Source of the DNA: an uncultured Clostridia bacterium
GTDB lineage: Bacteria; Bacillota; Clostridia; Oscillospirales; Oscillospiraceae
Reading direction: 5' to 3'
Length of the DNA stretch: 50,426 bases
NCBI GenBank assembly: GCA_946412355.1
Contig: CAMKGX010000009.1
Span: 1 to 50,426, forward strand
Each line of letters opens with the position of its first letter. Positions within the stretch are counted from its first letter, which is position 1. The notes under the pieces are model-generated. The model saw only the letters and a program-made list of their open reading frames with translations. It was not told the DNA's origin and searched no databases. This document shows positions 27,059 through 35,800 of the stretch, in pieces. Made by a program: the position numbers and the translations under genes.

Positions 27059-27789
27059 GAATGTACTTCCTCATTTACCTTAATAAGCTCTCTAGCCTCT
27101 GCCTGCAGCGCATCGTACTTCTCTCTGCTAACTTTCCCACTCTTCAGCAAAGCATCCCCGTAGTCATCCGTTACATCCAGTTCTTCCGATTTCTCGCCCT
27201 TACCGAAGACTTTCTTAACGGTCATCCATACGATTTTACAGTCACCGATAAAGCTGACATTCTCAATATACTTCAGATCCCAGTTTAGTTTATCTTCCCA
27301 ACTCACTGCGTTCCGACCGTTGACCTGCGCCAAACCGCTCAGGCCAGGCTTCGCAGTGTGCCTCATGCGCTGTTCATCGGTCATAAACACCATATCCCGG
27401 ACAAGCTGCGGTCTCGGGCCAATAACACTCATGTCACCCTTCAAAATATTAAATGCTTCCGGCAGCTCATCAAGAGAAGTTGCCCGAAGCATACGGCCAA
27501 AAGCCGGAAGGCGTGCTTCATCCGGTAACAATTCTCCATTCACATCTCTTTCATCCGTCATCGTCCGGAACTTATACATCTCAAAGATACGTTCCCTTCC
27601 GGTTTTCGGATTGATTAGACCGGGTCTTGGTTGTCTGAAGATTACCGGTGAGCCCATCTTTATCCGAACTACAATGGCAATAATGATGTACAGCCAGGAA
27701 AAGACGATAATGGCGAGTAGCGAACAGATGATATCTAAGAGCCGCTTTATGTACTTTTCATAAAAGCCTCGTTTTCGCTCAAATCTCAT
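27055..27789 (-). CDS. initiating sugar-phosphate transferase (bacterial sugar transferase family)
   Basis: This 244-residue monotopic phosphoglycosyltransferase starts repeat-unit assembly by moving a sugar-1-phosphate to undecaprenyl phosphate. Features in order are a hydrophobic reentrant helix (LDIICSLLAIIVFSWLYIII), GSPVIFRQPRPG, EMYKFRTMTDERD, and ATSLDELPEAFNILKGDMS with IGPRPQL, which contains the catalytic D-E pair. The last 40 or so residues (DALLKSGKVSREKYDALQAE) are an extra charged tail resembling a SHOCT-like helix pair, unusual for short PglC-type enzymes. It overlaps the VanZ-like gene by 11 bp. The donor is probably a UDP-sugar. Confidence 0.9.
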   Translation of the reverse strand: MRFERKRGFYEKYIKRLLDIICSLLAIIVFSWLYIIIAIVVRIKMGSPVIFRQPRPGLINPKTGRERIFEMYKFRTMTDERDVNGELLPDEARLPAFGRMLRATSLDELPEAFNILKGDMSVIGPRPQLVRDMVFMTDEQRMRHTAKPGLSGLAQVNGRNAVSWEDKLNWDLKYIENVSFIGDCKIVWMTVKKVFGKGEKSEELDVTDDYGDALLKSGKVSREKYDALQAEARELIKVNEEVHS

Positions 27790-28186
27790 CCGTGTCCCTC
27801 ATTATCCATTTCTTAATCAAATACATAAACCAGAATCCAATGACGGCTCCAATTGTGTTACAGATTACATCATCAAGCTCTGCTAAGCCTAATCCACCGG
27901 CATATTGCGCGAGCTCGATGCAAAACGAGAAGCCAAATCCGGCTATCAACGCTTTCTTCCATGAATTGACCGGCAGAAGGAAACCGAACGGTATGAAAAA
28001 CAGAATATTATCAATATTCTGAATAACGTCCGCTCTTGCTGTAGGCACTCCCGCGAACAAGTTTCGATATGACCACAGCAATCTTAGCTCAACTCTATGA
28101 TTCGCGCTAGGAGTCCGCGAGAATACTGTGCACCAGCCGATGATACAGCACCAAGCCGCGAATAGCAGTCGCCGAATTGATTTCAC
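27779..28186 (-). CDS. VanZ-like membrane protein
   Basis: This small membrane protein of about 135 residues has four hydrophobic segments and the VanZ-family landmarks NILFFIPFGFLLPV, FSFCIELAQYAGGLGLAELD and DDVICNTIGAVIGFWF. Family members often accompany cell-envelope polysaccharide loci, and their function is poorly defined. I prefer the GTG at 28186 because it overlaps the aminotransferase stop in a GTGA arrangement. A GTG three codons upstream is also possible. It lies between the aminotransferase and the initiating transferase. Confidence 0.78.
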   Translation of the reverse strand: MKSIRRLLFAAWCCIIGWCTVFSRTPSANHRVELRLLWSYRNLFAGVPTARADVIQNIDNILFFIPFGFLLPVNSWKKALIAGFGFSFCIELAQYAGGLGLAELDDVICNTIGAVIGFWFMYLIKKWIMRDTDEI

Positions 28187-29493
28187 CGAAAGCACCTATG
28201 GATAATATCAATTACTGTATCCTGCTGCTCTTTTGTCATTTTATTATCACTGGGGAGACACAGGCCGCGGCGGAAGATGTCGGCGCCTACGTCGGCGGTG
28301 GTACCCTGGATATAGGCGTTGGTGCGGCCGCGACCGTTGCCCTCGGCGGTTACGAAGGGGTGGGCGCGGTAGATGGGCTGCATATGCATGGGTTTCCAGA
28401 TGGGGCGGCCCTCGGCGTTGAAGGCAGCGAGGGCTTCCAGAATCTCGTGGGGGCTGCTCTTTCCGGTCTCATGCTTCCAAAGGTAATCCTGCTCGCCGCG
28501 GACCATGGGGGCCATGGCGTCCTCGTCGATGATAAGGCAGCTCAGCCAATAGTTGGGGCGACTCCTCTCCACGTCAAAGGGATTCATTTTTACCGGCAGG
28601 TCGGCAAGGCCGGCCTTATAGCGCTCATAAATCGCCTTTTTCTGGGCGATATGCTCATCCAGATAGGGAATCTGGCCACGGACTACGCCGGCGATGATAT
28701 TGCTCATACGGTAGTTGTAGCCGATTTCCTCATGCTGGTACCAGGGCGCGGCCTCCCGGCTCTGGGTGGACCACTTGCGGACCTTATTGGCGTCGGCCAG
28801 GCTGTTGGTGAGGAACATGCCGCCGGCGGAACCGGTGATGACCTTATTGCCGTTGAAGGAAATGCAGTTATAGTCCCCCAGGGCGCCGGTCTCCGTCCAG
28901 TGGCCGTTCAGCAGATACTGGGCGCCCAGGGACTCGGCGGCATCCTCCACGATAAGAGCATGATGGGCGTCACAGATTCGGCGAATCTCCGCCATTTTGC
29001 CGGGGGTGCCATACAGGTGGGCCACCACCACAAGGCGGACGTCGGGGTACAGCTCGAATGCCTTTTCCAGGGCCTCCGGGCTCATGTTCCAGGTGTCGGG
29101 CTCGGTGTCGATGAAGATGGCCTCGCCGTCCTCATAGGCCACGGGGTTAATGGAGGCATCAAAGGTCATGTCAGAGCAGAAGACCCGGTGGCCCTGCAGC
29201 GTACCCTGATTGGGCTTGGCCTGGCCGTACAGCCGTTCCCCTGCCAGCTTTGTGGCCAGGTGCAGGGCGGCGGTGCCGCAGGACAGGCCCACGGCGTACT
29301 TGACGCCCACGTATGCAGCCAGCTGCTCCTCCACAGCGTCAATGTTAGCGCCCACGGTGGAGACCCAGTTGGTGCGGATGGCCTCATCCACCCAGCGCTG
29401 CTCGTCACCGTGCATGGTGGGAGAGGCCAGCCAAAGTTTGTTTTGCAACGGAGTGATACCCTTAAAGCGGGAATCCGATAAGAAGTCGTGCAT
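28183..29493 (-). CDS. DegT/DnrJ/EryC1/StrS-type sugar aminotransferase
   Basis: This 436-residue PLP enzyme should aminate a nucleotide-linked keto-sugar to give an amino sugar for the repeat unit. Seen features: VGLSCGTAALHLATKLAG (cofactor phosphate site), LIVEDAAESLGAQYL with its PLP-binding Asp, and SFNGNKVITGSAGGMFLTN, where the Lys after GN is the likely Schiff-base residue. GAGGG lies seven bases before the ATG. It is the first gene after a good promoter. It is strikingly GC-rich compared with the following genes, so the composition break of the locus lies at its 3' end. No 4,6-dehydratase is visible here, so the substrate may be made elsewhere. Confidence 0.87.
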   Translation of the reverse strand: MHDFLSDSRFKGITPLQNKLWLASPTMHGDEQRWVDEAIRTNWVSTVGANIDAVEEQLAAYVGVKYAVGLSCGTAALHLATKLAGERLYGQAKPNQGTLQGHRVFCSDMTFDASINPVAYEDGEAIFIDTEPDTWNMSPEALEKAFELYPDVRLVVVAHLYGTPGKMAEIRRICDAHHALIVEDAAESLGAQYLLNGHWTETGALGDYNCISFNGNKVITGSAGGMFLTNSLADANKVRKWSTQSREAAPWYQHEEIGYNYRMSNIIAGVVRGQIPYLDEHIAQKKAIYERYKAGLADLPVKMNPFDVERSRPNYWLSCLIIDEDAMAPMVRGEQDYLWKHETGKSSPHEILEALAAFNAEGRPIWKPMHMQPIYRAHPFVTAEGNGRGRTNAYIQGTTADVGADIFRRGLCLPSDNKMTKEQQDTVIDIIHRCFR

Positions 29494-29574
29494 ATTTATC
29501 CCTCATTTATGTAGTTGCGCCGGTGTAATAATTCGCTCTTTCATAGTTGGGCGCAGTTATCCATAGTTATCATC

Positions 29575-29603
29575 ATGGTATCACAATTCGCATTTATTGA
29601 CAA
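29575..29603 (-). promoter_or_regulatory. putative promoter of the polysaccharide operon
   Basis: On the minus strand TTGTCA is followed after 17 bp by TACCAT, with an extended -10 TGA directly before it. It lies about 80 bp ahead of the aminotransferase start. No other comparably good promoter was seen in the gap. Confidence 0.55.
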
Positions 29604-29764
29604 GCCTGTAGGGATGGAAAGAGTTGGAGAAAAACAGAGAATATGTTTGGAAAAACTGTGAAATATGCCGAGTATGGTATGCTGGGAGCATAGTTATTTT
29701 GTGAAATGGGCGAATTCTTTTTATTTTTAGGGATTGTTGAATGGCGGATTATTGGGGAGATGGC

Positions 29765-29793
29765 TTCACAGGGTTGGGAAAATGTGGTATAGT
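29765..29793 (+). promoter_or_regulatory. putative promoter of the homocysteine methyltransferase/MTHFR gene
   Basis: TTCACA and TATAGT are separated by exactly 17 bp. The -10 ends 29 bp before the ATG, leaving a very short leader with a GGGGTGG ribosome binding site. Confidence 0.6.
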
Positions 29794-29822
29794 GGGAAAA
29801 ATGTTGTTTTGCGGGGTGGATT

Positions 29823-31598
29823 ATGATACGGGATGTGCGGGAGATGTTGGCGCAGCAGGGCGCGCTGCTGTTTGACGGCGGGATGGGGACCTTTTACGCC
29901 CAGCGGAACCGCACCGGGCATCTGGCCTGCGAGATGGCCAACTTGACGGCGCCGGAGGAGGTGGAGGTCATCCACCGTCTCTACGTCAAGGCGGGGGCAC
30001 AGGCCATCAAGACCAACACTTTCAACGCCAACCGGGAGAATTTCCCGGAGGCTCACTGCCGGGAGATCATCCGCTCGGGCTGGGAGATCGCCTGCCGGGC
30101 CGCCGGGGACGAGGCGGCGGTATTTGCCGACATCGGGCCCGCGGCGGCGGACGGCGCGCACTCGCCCGAGGAGGAATACGGCTTCGTGGCGGACTGCTTT
30201 TTGGAGGCCGAGGCGGTGCATTTCATCTTTGAGTCCGTGGGCGAAGAAGCGGGCATTGCGGAGGCGGCGCGGCGGATTAAGGCGGCGCGGCCGGAGGCGT
30301 TTATCCTGGTGTGCTTTGCGGTGCAGCCGGACGGATTCAGCCGGGAGGGGCGGAGCGCCGGTCAGCTTTTGGCCTGGGCGGACGGATGCCGGGACATTGA
30401 CGCCATGGGGCTGAACTGCGTACTCAGCGCTCACCACATGGCGGGGCTGATGGCGAAGCTGCCCCGATTTTCCAAGCCCCTGGCGGCGCTGCCCAACGCC
30501 GGGTACCCCACGGTGCGGGCCAACCGGGTGTTTTACGACGGCAGCGCGGCCTATTTCGCCCAGGAGGCGGCGGGGCTGCGGCAGTATGGCGTCACCATTT
30601 TCGGGGGCTGCTGCGGCACCACTCCGGAGCACATCGGGGCGTTGAGGCGGCGGCTACCCTTGGTGGAAAAGACTATTTCCCCCTCCCCTGCCCTGCCTTT
30701 GCGGGAAAAGGCTCCCTGGCGGCAGGACGTTTTTTGGGACGCGCTTTGCGATGCTGCGCGGAAGCCTTTTGCGGTGGAATTAGACCCGCCGGAGGCGGCC
30801 AATTTGGGCAAGTACATGGCGGGGGCCAGGGAATTACAGGCGGCGGGGGCGGACATCATCACCATCGCCGACTGCCCCATCGCCCGGGCGCGGATGGACG
30901 CCAGCCTGCTGGCCTGCAAGCTGCGGCGGGAGCTGGGGATGAACGCCATGCCCCACATGACCTGCCGGGACCGGAACCGGAACGCCGCCCAGGCGCTGCT
31001 GCTGGGGCTCAGCGCCGAGGGCATCAACCACGTGCTGGCGGTGACCGGCGACCCGCTGCCCTCCCAGCGGCGGGACGAGGTGCAGAGCGTGTACCACTTC
31101 AACTCCCGGAAGCTGATGGCCTACATCGACGGCCTGGGGCGGGAGGTGTTGGAGTACTCGTTCCACGTGTTTGGGGCGCTGAACGTGAACGCCGCCAACT
31201 TCGACATTCAGTTGGCGCTGGCGAAGGAGAAGGAGGCCAACGGGGCGGATGGCTTTTTTACACAGCCGATTTTGACGCCGCGGGCGTTGGAGAATTTGAA
31301 TACGGCGCGGCGGGAATTATCCGGGAAGCTTTTGGGGGGCATCATGCCCATCATCAGCCATCGGAACGCGGTGTTTTTGGCCAGCGAGGTGGCGGGCGTG
31401 GCGGTAGACCCGGCCATTGTGGCCCGCTATGAGGGGGCCGATCGGGCCCGGGGCGAGGAACTGGCGGTGGAAATCAGCCTGGGAGCGGCGGAGGACATGG
31501 CACCCTACGTGGACGGGTTTTACCTGATGACGCCCTTCGGACGGACGGGCCTGATGGTGCGGATCATGGAGGAGATACGGCGGCGGGGCCTGGCGTGA
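29823..31598 (+). CDS. yitJ: bifunctional homocysteine S-methyltransferase / methylenetetrahydrofolate reductase
   Basis: This 591-residue fusion of the YitJ type links one-carbon metabolism to methionine synthesis. Residues about 1-290 are the Zn-dependent homocysteine methyltransferase barrel: LLFDGGMGTFYAQR at the start, Cys199 in GLNCVLSAHH, and the Cys263-Cys264 pair in GGCCGTTPEHI, which together supply the zinc thiolates. Residues about 300-591 are a MetF-like reductase barrel (FAVELDPPEAANLG, GINHVLAVTGDPLPSQR, FFTQPILTPRALENL). It is strongly GC-rich, like other genes on this side of the window. It appears monocistronic or co-transcribed with the small gene 80 bp downstream. Confidence 0.92.
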   Translation: MIRDVREMLAQQGALLFDGGMGTFYAQRNRTGHLACEMANLTAPEEVEVIHRLYVKAGAQAIKTNTFNANRENFPEAHCREIIRSGWEIACRAAGDEAAVFADIGPAAADGAHSPEEEYGFVADCFLEAEAVHFIFESVGEEAGIAEAARRIKAARPEAFILVCFAVQPDGFSREGRSAGQLLAWADGCRDIDAMGLNCVLSAHHMAGLMAKLPRFSKPLAALPNAGYPTVRANRVFYDGSAAYFAQEAAGLRQYGVTIFGGCCGTTPEHIGALRRRLPLVEKTISPSPALPLREKAPWRQDVFWDALCDAARKPFAVELDPPEAANLGKYMAGARELQAAGADIITIADCPIARARMDASLLACKLRRELGMNAMPHMTCRDRNRNAAQALLLGLSAEGINHVLAVTGDPLPSQRRDEVQSVYHFNSRKLMAYIDGLGREVLEYSFHVFGALNVNAANFDIQLALAKEKEANGADGFFTQPILTPRALENLNTARRELSGKLLGGIMPIISHRNAVFLASEVAGVAVDPAIVARYEGADRARGEELAVEISLGAAEDMAPYVDGFYLMTPFGRTGLMVRIMEEIRRRGLA

Positions 31599-31677
31599 AT
31601 GGTTGCAATTTGGCCGGGGATATGGTAGAGTTAGGGCAAGATAACGGACGCGCCGGAAGGCGGGAAAGGACGAGAAT

Positions 31678-31944
31678 ATGAGACTGATTGACGAAGTGGT
31701 GCTCAGCAACGTGGGCACGGAAAGCGTGCTGGTGCCGGTGGGCGCGGCCGGGGAGAAGCTGCACGGCATCGTGCGGCTGAACGAGACGGCGGCGTTCATC
31801 GTGGGCAAGCTGCAGCAGGAGACGGACGCGGAGGCTATCATCGCGGCGCTGGGCGAGACCTACGAGGGCACCCGGGAGCAGTTTGCGGCATCGGTGGAAA
31901 AGACGGTGGCGCAGCTGCGGGAGCTGGGGTTTTTGGTGGAGTGA
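31678..31944 (+). CDS. PqqD-like (RiPP recognition element fold) small protein
   Basis: This 88-residue protein matches the PqqD family pattern: a short beta-hairpin start (SNVGTESVLVPVG), then LHGIVRLNETAAFIVGKLQ, then a winged-helix-like half ending AQLRELGFLVE. PqqD proteins bind leader peptides of RiPPs for a radical-SAM partner, and similar domains also occur in polysaccharide loci. No radical-SAM gene is in the window, so its partner is unknown. AAGGAC lies seven bases before the ATG. A strong hairpin follows its stop. Confidence 0.75.
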   Translation: MRLIDEVVLSNVGTESVLVPVGAAGEKLHGIVRLNETAAFIVGKLQQETDAEAIIAALGETYEGTREQFAASVEKTVAQLRELGFLVE

Positions 31945-31961
31945 GAGAAATGTGTATAGTG

Positions 31962-31998
31962 AAACCCGGACGGTGAGAGCCGTCCGGGTTTTGTTTTG
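31962..31998 (+). terminator. rho-independent terminator after the PqqD-like gene
   Basis: An 11-bp perfect stem AACCCGGACGG/CCGTCCGGGTT with a 6-nt loop is followed by TTGTTTTG. It lies 18 bp after the PqqD-like stop. It could also slow the convergent minus-strand transcript. Confidence 0.85.
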
Positions 31999-32032
31999 CT
32001 ATGTGGTTGTGTGCCTGATGGGCACGGCGCGA

Positions 32033-32617
32033 TTAGCGCTTTTTCCTGCGGTAAACAACAACGGCTACAATCACCGCCGCCGCAGCCACAAGCGCAATGA
32101 TGACATAGAACAACACACTTCCGTCTGCCAGAGGTGCCGAGGGCTGCCGGGATGGCGAAGATGCCGTCTCGACATTGTCGGCGGAAGTCACGCCGGTTTT
32201 ACCAGTGTCAGTATCGCCGGGTGTCTCGACACTATCACCCCCTGTGGTAGCAGCATCGCCACCAGGCACTGGTGCATCCGCATCTACGCTGATGTCGCCG
32301 GGATCCATTGCAGGAGCAGGGGTTGTCGCATTGGCATTGCCTGTGTTGCCAGCAGGAGCCTGGGGGACAGGTGTTGTTGCGTCTGTTTTGCCTGTGACAG
32401 AGGGTGTCACATTGGGCTGCGAGGGAGTAGGCGCATCTGTTCCGTTATTGCCGGAGGGGGTCTCCGTCCCCGCGCCCGATTCGGGCGCGGGGTTGGAGGA
32501 ATTGGTGGGGAACAGGGGGACTTCCGGCATCTCATACGATGACTCAGCAAATGCCGGAGCGCATGTCATTATAAAACACAGTACCATCATAAGTATCAGT
32601 ACTGATTTCTTTCTCAC
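32033..32617 (-). CDS. secreted Pro/Thr/Gly-rich protein with C-terminal membrane anchor
   Basis: This surface protein of 194 residues has a signal peptide (KSVLILMMVLCFIMTCAPAF then AES), a low-complexity middle rich in Pro, Thr, Gly and Asn, and a final hydrophobic helix followed by YRRKKR, which would hold it in the membrane. There is no LPxTG motif. I chose the GTG at 32617 because GGAGGGAG lies just upstream and the signal peptide begins there. The in-frame ATG at 32668 would put an odd charged stretch before the signal. It is last in a run of four minus-strand genes headed by the giant surface protein, so it may act as its membrane partner. That is inference. Confidence 0.7.
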   Translation of the reverse strand: MRKKSVLILMMVLCFIMTCAPAFAESSYEMPEVPLFPTNSSNPAPESGAGTETPSGNNGTDAPTPSQPNVTPSVTGKTDATTPVPQAPAGNTGNANATTPAPAMDPGDISVDADAPVPGGDAATTGGDSVETPGDTDTGKTGVTSADNVETASSPSRQPSAPLADGSVLFYVIIALVAAAAVIVAVVVYRRKKR

Positions 32618-32630
32618 GCGCTCTCCCTCC

Positions 32631-32753
32631 TCAATTGTTAGGCCCAAGTGGAACCTCCGACGTTTCAAACGGGTTGCTGTTTGTTGTTCCGCTTGTGGTG
32701 ATGATATCAGCGAAATAAACCGCCTCTATCAACGGGTTTTCAAATGTCTTCAT
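32631..32753 (-). CDS. short peptide, D-I-I-x-T-S-G family, copy 2
   Basis: This 40-residue peptide starts MKTFENPLIEAVYFADIITT followed by SG, then a variable polar tail rich in Asn, Thr and Pro. Its first 22 residues align with those of the adjacent 36-residue peptide. It has no signal peptide or membrane segment. Its ATG lies two bases after the TGA of the upstream peptide, so translation is probably coupled; the site before it is weak. I know of similar unnamed short proteins in gut Clostridia but no described function. Confidence 0.55.
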   Translation of the reverse strand: MKTFENPLIEAVYFADIITTSGTTNSNPFETSEVPLGPNN

Positions 32754-32755
32754 AA

Positions 32756-32866
32756 TCAATCCAGTCCGTCAGATGAGCCAGAATCATCCTCATCCTCTCC
32801 GCTGGTAACAATGATATCCCGGACAAGAAGGAGATCTACCTGGGGGTCAAGAAATAATTTCTTCAC
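32756..32866 (-). CDS. short peptide, D-I-I-x-T-S-G family, copy 1
   Basis: This 36-residue peptide starts at GTG with AGGAAA upstream. The N-terminus VKKLFLDPQVDLLLVRDIIV is followed by TSG and an acidic Ser/Gly/Asp tail. The shared pattern with copy 2 is a basic start, P at position 7-8, a hydrophobic stretch, then D-I-I-x-T-S-G, with divergent tails. It sits 25 bp after the stop of the giant surface protein. Its composition and spacing fit a real gene, but its role is unknown. Confidence 0.5.
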   Translation of the reverse strand: MKKLFLDPQVDLLLVRDIIVTSGEDEDDSGSSDGLD

Positions 32867-32891
32867 TTTCGTTTTTCCTTTCCTATTGTAG

Positions 32892-35800
32892 TCAGTTGTT
32901 TATTTGGAAGTATTCCCTTGCCTTCTGGTTGTAGTCATACATGGCACGAATCGTATCCCTCAGCGTCTCGCTCGTAGTATTTTTACTGAGCATGGAACCG
33001 CCATAGATCATGGGGCTATAGGTGGTACTGTATACTTCTCCATCGGTATCCGAAACGATTTTAAAAGTAACGCCCCTATCAAGATACGCGGCAGGAATGC
33101 CCTTGCTATTTACGTACCAATAGTTGCCCGTGCGAACCGGATCTACCTCGTATTCTACATCCTCGGCATATCCACCGTCATCATAGGTATACGAGTGGGT
33201 GAAATAGAACTTATAGCCGGAATAGTCTACGTTATCGTCAAAACGATAGGCTATAACAGTCTCGGAACGGAGAAGAAGCGTCATGCCGCTACCGCTTATC
33301 GGATATGTACCATAAGGGTTTCTCCAATCCTTATAGCTAATGATAGCATCATCGTCCAAATTGCTCACGGTATTGTAGACGGTATTCCCATCTTCCTTCA
33401 GGAGGTGCCGATTGGCATAGTAACCATAGGTACCCAAGGATCTGGCAAGGGCTTTTTCGGCATCAGTTTTACCATTATCCTTCACATAGTTTACATATTC
33501 AGCAACACTATACGTAAACTTATTAGCAAAGCTATCCGGATAATCTTTATAGTTGAATGCCTGCGTTGCCTTGTCCGCGTTGAGGAGTTCAATCGTGACG
33601 TCTTTATAGATGTCCTTTGCCGCAACGGGGATGGAGAACTTGTAGCGTTTCTGCACAGAATCATAACTACCATTTTCGCGAGACACTGTCGTAGTGGTGC
33701 CCCTATATGTGAAGCGCACAGCAGTGACATCGTCCTGCAGCTTCAGGTAGAAGTTCAGATCGATGGAGCCGCCCAGGGTCAGGGAGGCGGTAATCAGCTG
33801 ATTGGTGTCATCAACCACATAGGGCGTCAGCTCGAACTCGCTGAAGTGGGTGGTCTCGATGACAACGTAGTGGTTGCCCGCTTCATCCTCCTGCACGGTG
33901 AGCAGAGAGGTGCTATCTCCGTATTCAGCGCTACGGTGGGTGACAATCACCTGGTTAGAAGCCGGGACAGCGCTGTCGGGCACGGGAAGCTCGAACTTCA
34001 GCGTCAGGCCCTGGTCCTCAAGGTCCCTGTTGGTCAGTGTTTCAGCATTGCAAAGCTGTACGCCAGAGGCATTCAGCAGGACAGCCTGGGGCGTGACCTG
34101 ATAGATCAGGGCAGTGGTGACCACGGAGTCGCCCTCACCCGCCAGTGTATAGCTGGTCAGCTTGGTTTGAAGCTGGATTTCAACCTTGGCGATATCATTC
34201 GCCTCATCAACGTTTGCCGCAGCCTTGGTAATGGCTTTGGCTGCCGCCTGGGTGGTGAGAAGGTTGACATTGCCGTAATCACCCTCGCCCTGCTTTGCCT
34301 GAATCTTCGTGGTTCCGCTTGCAGCAGATTTCTCCACAGCTTCTTTCACTTCGGCTACTTTGTCTTCGTTCGCATCGCCGCTTACATTCGCCGCATTCTG
34401 GCTGACAGCGGGCTTGGTGACGATGTCCGTCTGCACCGGGGTGTAAGCCACCTGAGTATTATTCGTGGTGGTCTTGATGGCGTAGGTTACGTCATCATTG
34501 GGATTCCCGGTGGTAGCTGTGGCGAAGGAGAAGGTGGTATCGCCGCTGGTCTTGGTCACAGGATCCTCGTTAGCGTCCTCTACCTCTATGAAGGCACCTT
34601 CAATGACACCGACGGTCCATTCGTAGGTGCTACGGGTAATGGGGTCGGGGTTTTCGATGGCCTCGTAGCCGGTAGCGATGTATTGGGTAGTGGGATCCTT
34701 GGTAAAGATACCGCCGGTGATCTGGATGGAGTTTGCCTCGGCACTAGCTACCACCTTATTGCCAGCATTGTAGCTGCCGCCGGTTACGTAGATCTTTGCG
34801 CCGCGTTCATTACCCGTTCCGGTAGCCAGGACGCCCCTGCCGCCAGTCTGCGTATCGGTATAAGTGCCGCTCAAAATAGTTACCGTTGCATTCGTTTCCG
34901 CCCAGACGGCGTAGAACTTATTCGGCGTGGATCTGGCGGTGACGTTGTCCAGCGTAACAGTGGCGCTGCACAGGTTGATGCCGCCGTTGCAAACCACGTT
35001 TTTCACCAGGACAGTGTCAGCACTGTCACCATTATTGTCGATGATCAGCGCATAGCTGCCTTCCTTGTAGCTGCCGTCGGTGTTTTTGGGCACCAGATTG
35101 AACGTACCGTTCTCGATGGTAGCGCCGTTGCCGCCGAACTCAACTGTGGCGTTGATGGTGCTGATGGTATGGCCATCCATGTCAAGAGTCAGGTCGCGCA
35201 AATCAACGACATGCTCGTCGCCATTATCACGTGCATTGCGCACGGTGTAGGTGGTGCTGTAGTCGATATCGGCGATCAGCTTGACGGTAGCGCCGGGCTG
35301 GGCGGCAGCGGCGGCTGCTTCCAGGGTCTCGTACTTGGTGGATCCGACCTGGGCGACGTAGTCCTTGGCTTTCACGGTCCAGGTGCCGTCGCTGTTGGCA
35401 ACAGCCTTGTAGTCCTCGGCGATATACCGCGCGTCAGGCTCCACATTGAATGTGCCACCGGTTACAGCAACCTTGCCAGTGTAGCCATCGGATGAAAGCA
35501 AATTGCCGCTGTTAACAGCGATAACAGCATTTTCACCATTCAGATTAACGTTATTGCCATCGCTTAGGGCTACGATACCGTCACCAGCATCTTTAATATT
35601 GTAACTAACGATGCCTTGCTTCTGATCGCTGTCTGCGTTGATAGTGATATCTGTATTCTCGATATTCACCGTCACATCATCGGTCTCAATCATAACAGCG
35701 GCAAATGCGTTGGAGGTGTTGTCATAGATGTTCTTGGATACCAGCGTGCTGTTCGTAATGGTGAACTCTGAACCGGCAGAGCCGGCAGAGCTGTCCGGGC

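Larger units (their letters stand above)
29494..29822. other. divergent intergenic region
   Basis: This 329-bp AT-rich gap separates the minus-strand polysaccharide operon from the plus-strand methyltransferase gene. It holds one promoter-like sequence in each direction and no ORF of note. I looked for a SAM or cobalamin riboswitch ahead of the methionine-related gene and saw no recognisable conserved core. Confidence 0.6.

Noticed and set aside
28177-29481. Plus-strand ORF of 434 codons opposite the aminotransferase
   Set aside because: It is a shadow of a GC-rich gene. The aminotransferase on the minus strand has PLP motifs and a ribosome binding site.
29494-29822. SAM or cobalamin riboswitch ahead of the homocysteine methyltransferase gene
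   Set aside because: The leader is under 30 nt from the likely start point and shows no conserved core.
32033-32617. LPxTG sortase substrate
   Set aside because: The C-terminus has a hydrophobic helix and a basic tail but reads PLADGS before it, with no LPxTG-like motif that I would trust.
32904-35495. Long plus-strand ORF of 863 codons opposite the giant surface protein
   Set aside because: It is an antisense shadow of a repetitive Thr/Asn-rich gene. It has no ribosome binding site, signal or family motif, while the minus-strand protein has a signal peptide and repeats.
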